Both the position numbers and the translations under genes were made by a program. A DNA stretch of 9,402 nt, from NCBI GenBank assembly GCA_046734795.1, contig JBKPRX010000176.1, forward strand, positions 1-9,402. The letters run 5' to 3'. Below, one piece after another: positions 1-5,915 of the stretch. The notes beneath the pieces are model-generated. The model did no database searches, was not told the DNA's origin, and worked only from the letters and a program-made list of their open reading frames with translations. Numbering within the stretch: the stretch's first letter is position 1; the number at the start of each line of letters is the position of its first letter. Source of the stretch: JBKPRX01 sp046734795. Its GTDB lineage: Bacteria > Actinomycetota > Thermoleophilia > Gaiellales > Gaiellaceae.

Positions 1-270
1 TTCATCGAAGAGTTTGGCCGGCAGCGCCCGACAGCTCCCGACGCGTGCTTCCGCGCGTCGATGTTGATGCTGCATGCCTGGCGGCGCTTCCCGTTCCTCG
101 ACCCCGACCTGCCGGCTGAGCTTGTGCCGCAGCCGTGGCTGCGGAACCGTGCGTACGACCTCTTCCACAACCGCCACGAGCGCTGGCGCACATCCGCGGC
201 TCGTCATTTTGAGTCGCTCGAGGCGAGGGCAATCGCGAAGCGTGAGGCTGTCGTCCCGAGCGCTCGCTGA
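1..270 (+). CDS. PaaX-family transcriptional repressor, C-terminal part (5' end outside window)
   Basis: This is the last 89 residues of a protein whose start lies before the window; the frame is open from base 1 to the TGA at 268-270. The segment LHAWRRFPFLDPDLPAELVP followed by W-L-R-N-R-A-Y-D-L-F and an A-x-x-H-F-E ending is characteristic of the C-terminal domain of PaaX-like regulators. In this family an N-terminal winged helix binds DNA, and the best-known member represses phenylacetate catabolism until phenylacetyl-CoA binds. The DNA-binding part is not visible here, so effector and targets cannot be read. The gene converges on the substrate-binding-fold gene (19 bases between stops). 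It may regulate nearby catabolic genes, but that is inference. The internal ATG at 61 is not the true start, because the homologous region begins before it. Confidence 0.82.
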   Translation, partial: FIEEFGRQRPTAPDACFRASMLMLHAWRRFPFLDPDLPAELVPQPWLRNRAYDLFHNRHERWRTSAARHFESLEARAIAKREAVVPSAR

Positions 271-289
271 CGCGCGTTCCAATCAGCGG
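264..289. terminator. Weak inverted repeat between convergent stops
   Basis: CGCTGA (265-270) pairs perfectly with TCAGCG (283-288), with a 12-base loop, one flanking T-G wobble and no T-run. It lies at the convergent 3' ends of the PaaX-like gene (its TGA forms part of the left arm) and the substrate-binding-fold gene. Six pairs in GC-rich DNA can arise by chance, so this is only a candidate bidirectional terminator. Confidence 0.2.
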
Positions 290-1180
290 CTAGACCTGGA
301 CGACCGACCCGAAGTCGCTCGCAGGCGCCGCGTCCTCGAACAGCTCGCGCTCACGCATCCAGGCCTGTGCGCGCTCGTAGCGGTCGCTCGTGTACGGGAG
401 GAACACGACGCGCTCGCCCGGACCGAACCCGCGCACGTCGATCAGCGCGTGGAACCGTTGGGGAATCTCGTTCAAGTAATAGTGCTTGTAGCGCTCGGGC
501 TCGAAGTCGAGATCGACCTGCGCGCGCTTCAACGCCCTGAAGTAGCGCGCGACGTCTTCCGGATCGATGTGCGCGCTGAAGAGGAAGGCGGCCATGAACG
601 TCGTGTCGAGAACCTTTCGGCACCCCTGCTGCTCGACCAAGTACGTTGACGCACCCCAGATGTTCGCCGCCGGGATCTCGCGCGTGAACAGCGCATCCAC
701 ACGGTCGTACGGCATGCCGAGGAAACGAAGGCTGATGTCTGCCGGATCGAGCACCGCCTCCAGCGCCTGAAGCGCCGAGAAGTGGCTCCCCGAGTGGTAG
801 CCGACGGCGACGTCGACGCCGGCGAGGTCTGAGGGTCGCCGAAGCTCCGACTCCGGCGCGACGTAGATCCCGGAAGGCAGGACCGAGTACGCATGGCCCC
901 ACATGCGCCCGTGCTGGTCGCTCGCTGCCTGGTTGACGGCCCAGTGGCACGCGCAGCTCATGTCGCGCTTGCCCGGCGCCCTGTTGCCGAAGAGTTCGTA
1001 CGCGCCTAGGCGAATGTCGCCGCGCGCGTCCGGCTCGGCCGCCCCAGCCGCACCGGTGGCCGCGCGCTCGAGCGGGACGACGTCGAGCTCGTAGTCGAGC
1101 CCTTCCTCGTCGAAGTAGCCGGCCTCGGCCGCGATCCAGTCCTGCAAGCGGCCATGTGACGAAATCCGGAATCCAGCCAT
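290..1180 (-). CDS. NMT1/THI5-like (ABC substrate-binding fold) protein without signal peptide
   Basis: The product is 296 residues. The N-terminal S-S-H-G-R-L-Q-D-W-I-A-A-E-A-G-Y-F-D-E-E-G-L pattern is the usual start of NMT1/THI5-like and SsuA-type periplasmic binding folds, and the P-S-D-L-A-G-V-D-V-A-V stretch (116-126) is the typical second-lobe entry. The start is ATG at 1180 because a strong GAGGAGAGGA ribosome site (1188-1197) lies 7 bases upstream; the frame stays open to 1570, but that would overlap the divergent monooxygenase. There is no signal peptide or lipobox, and no ABC permease or ATPase gene nearby, so the protein is probably cytosolic. Several proteins of this fold are enzymes rather than transport receptors (THI5, MqnA, MqnD, 4,5-dihydroxyphthalate decarboxylase). 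A Cys-Ala-Cys-His motif sits at 76-79, with a lone Cys187. Divergence from the monooxygenase suggests a role in the same catabolic route, as sensor or enzyme; substrate unknown. Confidence 0.72.
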   Translation of the reverse strand: MAGFRISSHGRLQDWIAAEAGYFDEEGLDYELDVVPLERAATGAAGAAEPDARGDIRLGAYELFGNRAPGKRDMSCACHWAVNQAASDQHGRMWGHAYSVLPSGIYVAPESELRRPSDLAGVDVAVGYHSGSHFSALQALEAVLDPADISLRFLGMPYDRVDALFTREIPAANIWGASTYLVEQQGCRKVLDTTFMAAFLFSAHIDPEDVARYFRALKRAQVDLDFEPERYKHYYLNEIPQRFHALIDVRGFGPGERVVFLPYTSDRYERAQAWMRERELFEDAAPASDFGSVVQV

Positions 1181-1218
1181 CGGACGCTCCTCTCCTCGCT
1201 CTCCGAGACGTCGTGGGA

Positions 1219-1224
1219 AGTATT
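1219..1224 (-). promoter_or_regulatory. Possible -10 box for the substrate-binding-fold gene
   Basis: On the minus strand the hexamer AATACT (4 of 6 to TATAAT) lies 38 bases before the ATG at 1180, leaving room for a short leader that carries the strong ribosome site. No good -35 hexamer is seen at 16-18 bases. The 96-base divergent spacer (1181-1276) is otherwise GC-rich without an obvious operator. Confidence 0.25.
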
Positions 1225-1276
1225 GCGCGCGCGAGTGAGCCCGCGCGCCCGGCGCGTCGGCGTTACCGTTGATGCG

Positions 1277-2731
1277 ATGGAGACGCGGCACGTGCGGGTG
1301 GCGATCGTCGGCAGCGGCTTCGCCGGGATCGGCACCGGCATCCGCCTCAAGCAGGACGGCATCGACGACTTCGTCATCCTCGAACGCGCCGACGACCTCG
1401 GCGGCACGTGGCGCGACAACTCGTACCCCGGTTGCGCGTGCGACGTGCCCTCGCACCTCTATTCCTTTTCCTTTGCGCCGAACCCACGGTGGACGAGCAC
1501 GTTCTCGTCGCAGCCGGAGATCTGGGCCTATCTCCAACGCTGCGCGGATCGCTACGGAACCCGACCGCACATTCGCTTCGGCGAGGAGGTGCTCGAGGCC
1601 GCGTGGGACGAAGAAGCGCGACGCTGGCGCGTCGCGACTCTGAGCGGCGAGCTCACCGCAGACGTGCTCGTCTCCGGTGCGGGTGCTCTGAGCGAGCCGG
1701 CGCTCCCGAAGCTACGCGGGCTCGACACCTTCGCCGGCACGGCGTTCCATTCGGCGCGGTGGAACCACGACCACGACCTCACCGGACGCGACGTCGCCGT
1801 CGTCGGCACGGGCGCGTCGGCGATCCAGTTCGTCCCGCAGATCCAGCCGCACGTGCGACGGCTCTTGGTCTTCCAACGGACGCCACCGTGGATCGTGCCG
1901 CGGCGGGACCGGCCGCTCACGCGCCTCGAGCACACGCTGTATCGAGCCGTACCGCCCGCGCAGGTCGCGATGCGCGGTGCGATCTTCGGCGCGCGCGAGC
2001 TGTTCGTGTTGCGCTTCATGCATCCGCGTGAAGGCGCAGCGAACGAACGTCTTGCCCGCCGCCATCTCGAGAAGCAGGTCGCCGATCCGAAGCTGCGCGC
2101 GAAGCTGACGCCGAGCTACCGGATGGGCTGCAAGCGCGTTCTGATCTCGAGCGACTTCTATCCCGCGCTCACACAGCCGAACGTGACGCTCGTCACCGAC
2201 CCGATCAGTGAGATCCGCCCGCATGGAATCGCCACCGACGACGGCGTCGAGCACGAGGTCGACACGATCGTCTTCGGCACCGGCTTCCACGTCACCGACT
2301 CGCCGATCGCCGCGCGCGTCCGCGGACGTGACGGCCGCACGCTCGCCGAGACGTGGAACGGCAGCCCGCGTGCACATCTCGGCACGACCGTCACCGGCTT
2401 TCCGAACCTGTTCATCCTGCTCGGACCGAACACCGGGCTCGGCCACAACTCGGTCGTCTACATGATCGAGGCGCAGATCGAGCACCTCCGCGGTGCGCTG
2501 CGCACACTCGAGCGGGAACGCGCCGCAGTCGTCGAGCCGCGCGCAGAGGCGCAAGAGGCCTTCGTCGCCGACGTGGATCGCCGCATGGCCGGAACCGTGT
2601 GGACCACGGGCGGCTGCAAGAGCTGGTACCTCGACTCGACCGGACGGAACTCGACAATCTGGCCCGGCTTCTCGTTCAACTTCCGCAAGCGCGTCGCCCG
2701 CTTCGACCCGAAGGATTATGTGATCGCGTGA
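1277..2731 (+). CDS. Baeyer-Villiger flavin monooxygenase (FAD/NADPH)
   Basis: The product is 484 residues. Enzymes of this class use FAD and NADPH to insert one oxygen atom next to a ketone carbonyl, giving an ester or lactone. Visible motifs: FAD Rossmann G-S-G-F-A-G (12-17); the long fingerprint G-G-T-W-x4-Y-P-G-x3-D (42-56); the Baeyer-Villiger fingerprint F-A-G-T-A-F-H-S-A-R-W (152-162), an exact F-x-G-x3-H-x3-W match; and a second nucleotide-binding G-T-G-A-S-A (177-182). The C-terminus holds the G-G-C-K-S-W-Y-L-D and W-P-G pattern common in this group. The length fits class-I family members without a long N-terminal extension. ATG at 1277 is chosen because the Rossmann strand begins right after it; the frame opens at 1223, but those 18 extra residues look like spacer. 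There is no clear ribosome site; TACCGT (1264-1269) seven bases upstream could be the -10 of a leaderless transcript. The gene overlaps the hydrolase by four bases. Substrate (cyclic, aryl or aliphatic ketone) cannot be told. Confidence 0.93.
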   Translation: METRHVRVAIVGSGFAGIGTGIRLKQDGIDDFVILERADDLGGTWRDNSYPGCACDVPSHLYSFSFAPNPRWTSTFSSQPEIWAYLQRCADRYGTRPHIRFGEEVLEAAWDEEARRWRVATLSGELTADVLVSGAGALSEPALPKLRGLDTFAGTAFHSARWNHDHDLTGRDVAVVGTGASAIQFVPQIQPHVRRLLVFQRTPPWIVPRRDRPLTRLEHTLYRAVPPAQVAMRGAIFGARELFVLRFMHPREGAANERLARRHLEKQVADPKLRAKLTPSYRMGCKRVLISSDFYPALTQPNVTLVTDPISEIRPHGIATDDGVEHEVDTIVFGTGFHVTDSPIAARVRGRDGRTLAETWNGSPRAHLGTTVTGFPNLFILLGPNTGLGHNSVVYMIEAQIEHLRGALRTLERERAAVVEPRAEAQEAFVADVDRRMAGTVWTTGGCKSWYLDSTGRNSTIWPGFSFNFRKRVARFDPKDYVIA

Positions 2732-3636
2732 GTGAGCAATTCGTCGACGTCGGCAACGGCGTCACACTGTGCTACGAGACGTTCGGCGACGCCGCGGCCC
2801 CGCCGGTCCTCCTGATCATGGGCCTCGGCATGCAGATGATCTCGTGGCCCGACGGGTTCTGTGAGCGGCTCGTCGAGCGCGGCTTCCACGTCGTTCGTTT
2901 CGACAATCGCGACGTCGGGCGTTCGACGAAGTTCACAGCACCGCCTCCGAGCACCTGGCAGATGGTCACCCGCCGCTTCTCGCCCGGGCACTACTCGCTC
3001 TCCGATATGGCAGCCGACGCCGCCGGTTTGCTCCGCACTCTGCAGCTCGCGCCGGCGCACATCGTCGGCCTGTCGATGGGCGGCATGATTGCGCAGGTGC
3101 TGACGGCCGAGCACCCGGATGTCGCGCGCTCGCTGACGTCGATCATGTCGAACACCGGGCATCGATTGAAAGGGCAGCCGACGGTCAAGACATTCCGCGC
3201 GATCTCGAAGCCGGCCCCGTTCGAGCGCGAGGGATTCGTCCAGCATTTCGCCACGCTCTTCACGATCATCGGCTCGCCGGGGTTCCCGCCGGATCGCGAA
3301 GAGCTGTGCTTCGAGGCCGGGCGGGCGTACGACCGCGGCCACAATCCCGAAGGCTCCGGCCGTCAGATCGTCGCGATCCTCTCGTCGAAGAACAGGCGCC
3401 GGCAGCTGAAGACGATCCGCGTGCCGACGCTCGTGATCCACGGCAAGGCGGACAAGCTCGTGCGGCCTTCGGGCGGCAAGGAAACCGCGCGCTGCATCCC
3501 GGGCGCGAAGCTCATGCTCATCGACGGCATGGCGCACGACCTGCCGCGGGATGTCTGGGACAGGATCGCCGACGCGATCGCAGAGAACGCGAACGCCGCG
3601 GACCGCGAAGGAACGTTCGCGTCCGTCGGCGGCTAG
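2728..3636 (+). CDS. Alpha/beta hydrolase (esterase/lactonase-like)
   Basis: The product is 302 residues from a GTG start that overlaps the monooxygenase stop as GTGA, with AAGGA 12 bases upstream, so translation is probably coupled. The fold is the classic alpha/beta hydrolase: oxyanion-hole strand L-L-I-M-G-L-G (28-34), F-D-N-R-D-V-G-R-S-T (58-67), nucleophile elbow G-L-S-M-G-G (114-119) with Ser116, acid H-G-K-A-D (Asp242) and D-G-M-A-H-D with His270. The whole triad is intact. The general type resembles actinobacterial esterases and aclacinomycin-methylesterase-like proteins. No signal peptide or lipobox is visible, so it should act in the cytosol. Behind a Baeyer-Villiger monooxygenase the natural role is hydrolysis of the ester or lactone product to acid plus alcohol; this is context inference, since the fold also covers thioesterases, dehalogenases and C-C hydrolases. 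Confidence 0.9.
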   Translation: MSEQFVDVGNGVTLCYETFGDAAAPPVLLIMGLGMQMISWPDGFCERLVERGFHVVRFDNRDVGRSTKFTAPPPSTWQMVTRRFSPGHYSLSDMAADAAGLLRTLQLAPAHIVGLSMGGMIAQVLTAEHPDVARSLTSIMSNTGHRLKGQPTVKTFRAISKPAPFEREGFVQHFATLFTIIGSPGFPPDREELCFEAGRAYDRGHNPEGSGRQIVAILSSKNRRRQLKTIRVPTLVIHGKADKLVRPSGGKETARCIPGAKLMLIDGMAHDLPRDVWDRIADAIAENANAADREGTFASVGG

Positions 3637-3655
3637 CGCGTCTCGCCGCTAGCCG
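3630..3655. terminator. Inverted repeat spanning both convergent stop codons
   Basis: GGCTAGCG (3631-3638) and CGCTAGCC (3647-3654) are perfect complements with an 8-base loop; C3630-G3655 adds a ninth pair, and pairing resumes beyond one mismatch. The TAG stop of the hydrolase (3634-3636) is in the left arm, and the TAG stop of the dehydrogenase (3649-3651, minus strand) is in the right arm. There is no T-run, so it would be a stem-only bidirectional terminator or 3'-end stabiliser. Confidence 0.42.
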
Positions 3656-4458
3656 ACGAGCGCGGCCTGGCCACCGTCCACGGGCAGCACCGCACCGGTG
3701 ATGAACGCAGCCTCGTCCGAGGCGAGAAAGACCGCAGCGTGCGCGATGTCCCACGCGGAGCCTTGGTGGCCGAGCGGCACGCGTGCGGCGCGTTGCGCCG
3801 CGAGATCCGCGCGCTCGCGCCCGAGCGCGCGCGCAGGTGCGTCCACCGCCATCGGCGTGTCGATCAAGCCCGGCATGATCGCGTTGACGCGAATCGCGTC
3901 CGGCGCATGCGCAATCGCAAGCTGTTGCGTCAGCGCGTTCACGCCGGCTTTCGACGCCTTGTAGGCGGTGAGGCTCATCCGCTCCGCGGACGCGATCGCG
4001 GCGACCGACGAGATGTTGACGATCGCGCCGCCTCCGCCCTGCTCTTGCATCGCCGGGATCGCGTGCTTGCACATGAGCCACATGCCACGGAGGTTCACGG
4101 CGAAGATGCGGTCCCACGCTTCGACGTCGATGCGTGTCGGCCGGTTGTCGCCGGTGCCGATGCCGACGTTGTTGTGCAGGACATCGATGCGGCCGAGCAC
4201 GTCGCGTGCGGCTGCGACGGTCGCGACGCAGTCTTCCTCGCTCGTCACGTCGGCGCGGTGGATCGCAGCGTCACCGCCTTCGGCTTGGATCAATCGCTGC
4301 GTCTCGCGCGCCGACTCCTCGTCGCGGTCGACGAGCAGCACGCGCGCGCCTTCACGCGCGAACAGGATGGCCGTCGCGCGCCCGTTTCCCATCGTCTCGC
4401 CGGGCGTCTGCCCTGCGCCGACGATTACGGCGGTCTTGCCCGCAAGGCGGTCGGCCAC
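3649..4458 (-). CDS. Short-chain dehydrogenase/reductase (SDR family)
   Basis: The product is 269 residues. It is a classical-length SDR, an NAD(P)-dependent oxidoreductase acting on alcohols, ketones or hydroxyacyl compounds. The Rossmann glycine motif is stretched: G14 to G26 with sequence G-A-G-Q-T-P-G-E-T-M-G-N-G instead of the short G-x3-G-x-G. Asp44 after the second strand (L-L-V-D-R-D) points to NAD(H). Then come N-N-V-G (96-99), Asn122, Ser151 in N-I-S-S, and the catalytic Y-K-A-S-K (Tyr166, Lys170), followed by the P-G-L-I-D-T-P segment and a V-D-G-G near the C-terminus. The active-site set is complete. The GTG start overlaps the stop of the upstream gene by one base (TAGTG), which decides the start and implies translational coupling. 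It is the last gene of the minus-strand run. Substrate unknown. Confidence 0.92.
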   Translation of the reverse strand: MADRLAGKTAVIVGAGQTPGETMGNGRATAILFAREGARVLLVDRDEESARETQRLIQAEGGDAAIHRADVTSEEDCVATVAAARDVLGRIDVLHNNVGIGTGDNRPTRIDVEAWDRIFAVNLRGMWLMCKHAIPAMQEQGGGGAIVNISSVAAIASAERMSLTAYKASKAGVNALTQQLAIAHAPDAIRVNAIMPGLIDTPMAVDAPARALGRERADLAAQRAARVPLGHQGSAWDIAHAAVFLASDEAAFITGAVLPVDGGQAALVG

Positions 4459-5024
4459 TACGGCTGCGCCTCGCCGAGCGGCGCGAGCGGGCCTTCGGGT
4501 TGGACGCCGATCGAGTTGAGCGCGCCCGCAAGCCCGCGATAGGAGCCCGACAGCATGATCGTCTCGATCAGCTGGTGCTCGTCGAATGTGCGCGCGAGCT
4601 GCGACCAGGTTGCGTCGGAAAGCTGCGACTGGTCGTGGAGCTCGTCGACGGCACGGAGCAGCGCAGCCTCGTGCTCGGACCAGCCGTCTGCGTCGGGCCC
4701 GGCTCCGATGCGGCGAATCTCGTCGTCGGTGAGACCTTCGTTGCGTCCGATGCGCGCGTGCTGCCCCCACTCGTATGCGGACCCGCAGCGATACGCCGTC
4801 CGCAGGATCACCATCTCGCGCTCGCGCGCTTGGAGGCCGCTGCGCCAAAGGAGGTAGCCGCTGAAGCGCGACCAGTGCCGGTAGAGCTTCGGGTGCCGCA
4901 CCATCGTCCGAAAGACGTTGTGCCGGCCGCGGTCACCGAGCGGCTCGAGCAGCTGGCGTTGTTCGTCGTCGAGCTCGTCGTCGGTGAGCGGGGCAAGCTT
5001 GGGAGAAGTCTCAGTCGTCGTCAT
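4458..5024 (-). CDS. Carboxymuconolactone decarboxylase family protein (AhpD-like fold)
   Basis: The product is 188 residues. The core R-E-R-E-M-V-I-L-R-T-A-Y-R-C-G-S-A-Y-E-W-G-Q-H (67-89) is the helical-hairpin signature of the carboxymuconolactone-decarboxylase/AhpD superfamily. Glu70, Cys80, Glu85 and His89 are the visible polar candidates. The AhpD redox pair C-x-x-C is absent: only Cys80 is present and Ala occupies the second position, so peroxidase-type disulfide chemistry is unlikely. Members of this subgroup often sit in catabolic clusters with unclear reactions. ATG at 5024 has AGAGGA (5032-5037) 7 bases upstream; this ribosome site overlaps the stop of the cytochrome gene, only 12 bases away. 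The downstream dehydrogenase start overlaps its stop. Family assignment is firm; function is not. Confidence 0.88.
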   Translation of the reverse strand: MTTTETSPKLAPLTDDELDDEQRQLLEPLGDRGRHNVFRTMVRHPKLYRHWSRFSGYLLWRSGLQAREREMVILRTAYRCGSAYEWGQHARIGRNEGLTDDEIRRIGAGPDADGWSEHEAALLRAVDELHDQSQLSDATWSQLARTFDEHQLIETIMLSGSYRGLAGALNSIGVQPEGPLAPLGEAQP

Positions 5025-5036
5025 GGCCGCATCCTC

Positions 5037-5882
5037 TCAGGGCGTGCCGGCGCGCGTCGCGACGAACGCCGCGACGTCCCGGATCTGCGCTGGCGTCAGC
5101 TTCCCGGCGAACCCAGGCATCCCGCCGCCACCGGTTCGCACTTGCGCTTGGACTGCGCCGAAAGTAGGCCGAAGAGCGTCGAGGTTGGGCCCGATCTGGC
5201 CGTTCGAGCTCGCCGCCTTCAGCGTGTGGCACGAGCCGCAGCCCGCGCTCGCGTAGACACGCGCGCCGGCGGCGACGTCAGCGCCCGGAGGAACAACGGC
5301 AAGCTGCGCGCCGCGTGCAGGCGCTGCACTCTCCGTTCCTCGGTAGAGCCAGAGCGCGCTCGTGTACCAGACACCGATCAGCATCGCGAAGAGCAGGCCA
5401 CCCGCGATCGGCAGGACCGGACGAGGAAACCGATGCAACCGAACGACGGTGACCTTCGCCGCGAACGCGCCGTACACAAAGCAGCCGAACAACGAATGCG
5501 CGAGGACGCGTCCGGACGGCGAGCGGAAGCCCAGCTTGAAGATGCAGTGGTACGCAACCGGAAGCGTGAACAGGAATGCGAGGCGGCCCGACCAACGGTG
5601 CGCGGGATTGATCCACTGCGGCTTGCGCCAAGGAAGCTTGCGAAAGATCCAGGCCGCGCTGAAGAGCTGAAAGAGCGCGAGCACGATCGCAGCAGTGGCA
5701 AACCCCGCCTTCAGATGAACGGGGTCGCTGAAGAAGAGGCGGAAGTACCCCTTTGAACGCGGTTCGTGCCGCGCAAGAAGTCCTGCGGTGAGTGCAACGA
5801 TCGCGAAGGCGGCAAGCGGGAGGCCGACCCACGCGTACGACCGAGTCGACGGCGGCGCCGGCGATGTGACGGCGTCGGCCAC
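5037..5882 (-). CDS. Multi-pass membrane protein fused to C-terminal cytochrome c domain (DUF6529-like)
   Basis: The product is 281 residues. The N-terminal two thirds hold about five hydrophobic segments (roughly 18-36, 55-78, 99-117, 125-145, 157-180). The H-R-W-S-G-R and V-A-Y-H-C motifs, with histidines 56, 95, 112, 129 and 150, recall b-type haem membrane proteins and DUF6529 proteins. After a short linker a mono-haem cytochrome c domain follows, with C-G-S-C-H (215-219) binding haem c and Met255 in G-G-G-G-M-P-G as likely axial ligand. An odd number of spans with the N-terminus inside would place the cytochrome domain on the outer face, where haem is attached. Role: probably electron transfer between the membrane and an extracytoplasmic partner. 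The start is GTG at 5882, 33 bases after the thioesterase stop; its ribosome site is weak (GGA only). Haem b binding is inference. Confidence 0.85.
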   Translation of the reverse strand: MADAVTSPAPPSTRSYAWVGLPLAAFAIVALTAGLLARHEPRSKGYFRLFFSDPVHLKAGFATAAIVLALFQLFSAAWIFRKLPWRKPQWINPAHRWSGRLAFLFTLPVAYHCIFKLGFRSPSGRVLAHSLFGCFVYGAFAAKVTVVRLHRFPRPVLPIAGGLLFAMLIGVWYTSALWLYRGTESAAPARGAQLAVVPPGADVAAGARVYASAGCGSCHTLKAASSNGQIGPNLDALRPTFGAVQAQVRTGGGGMPGFAGKLTPAQIRDVAAFVATRAGTP

Positions 5883-5915
5883 GACGTCTATCCAATCGCA
5901 GCCCGTGCTGCGTGT

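Noticed and set aside
1181..1276. PaaX or other regulator operator in the divergent spacer
   Set aside because: The GC-repeat stretch (CGCGCGCG, CCCGCGCGCCCGGCGCG) is low-complexity, and I could not find a convincing symmetric site.
290..1570. Longer minus-strand frame extending the substrate-binding-fold protein by 130 residues
   Set aside because: The extension overlaps the monooxygenase N-terminus, is arginine/alanine-rich without family similarity, and the ATG at 1180 has a strong ribosome site.
2353..2727. N-terminal extension of the hydrolase back to 2353
   Set aside because: The extra 125 residues overlap the monooxygenase out of frame and are arginine-rich; the hydrolase fold begins just after the GTG at 2728.
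1712..3537. Minus-strand frames 1712-2554 and 2716-3537
   Set aside because: They are antisense to the monooxygenase and hydrolase genes, which carry intact catalytic motifs; these are shadow frames.
4134..5756. 540-residue plus-strand open frame
   Set aside because: It runs antisense through the start of the SDR gene, the carboxymuconolactone-decarboxylase-family gene and most of the cytochrome gene, all with clear motifs. The translation is arginine-rich and low in complexity, typical of shadow frames in GC-rich DNA.
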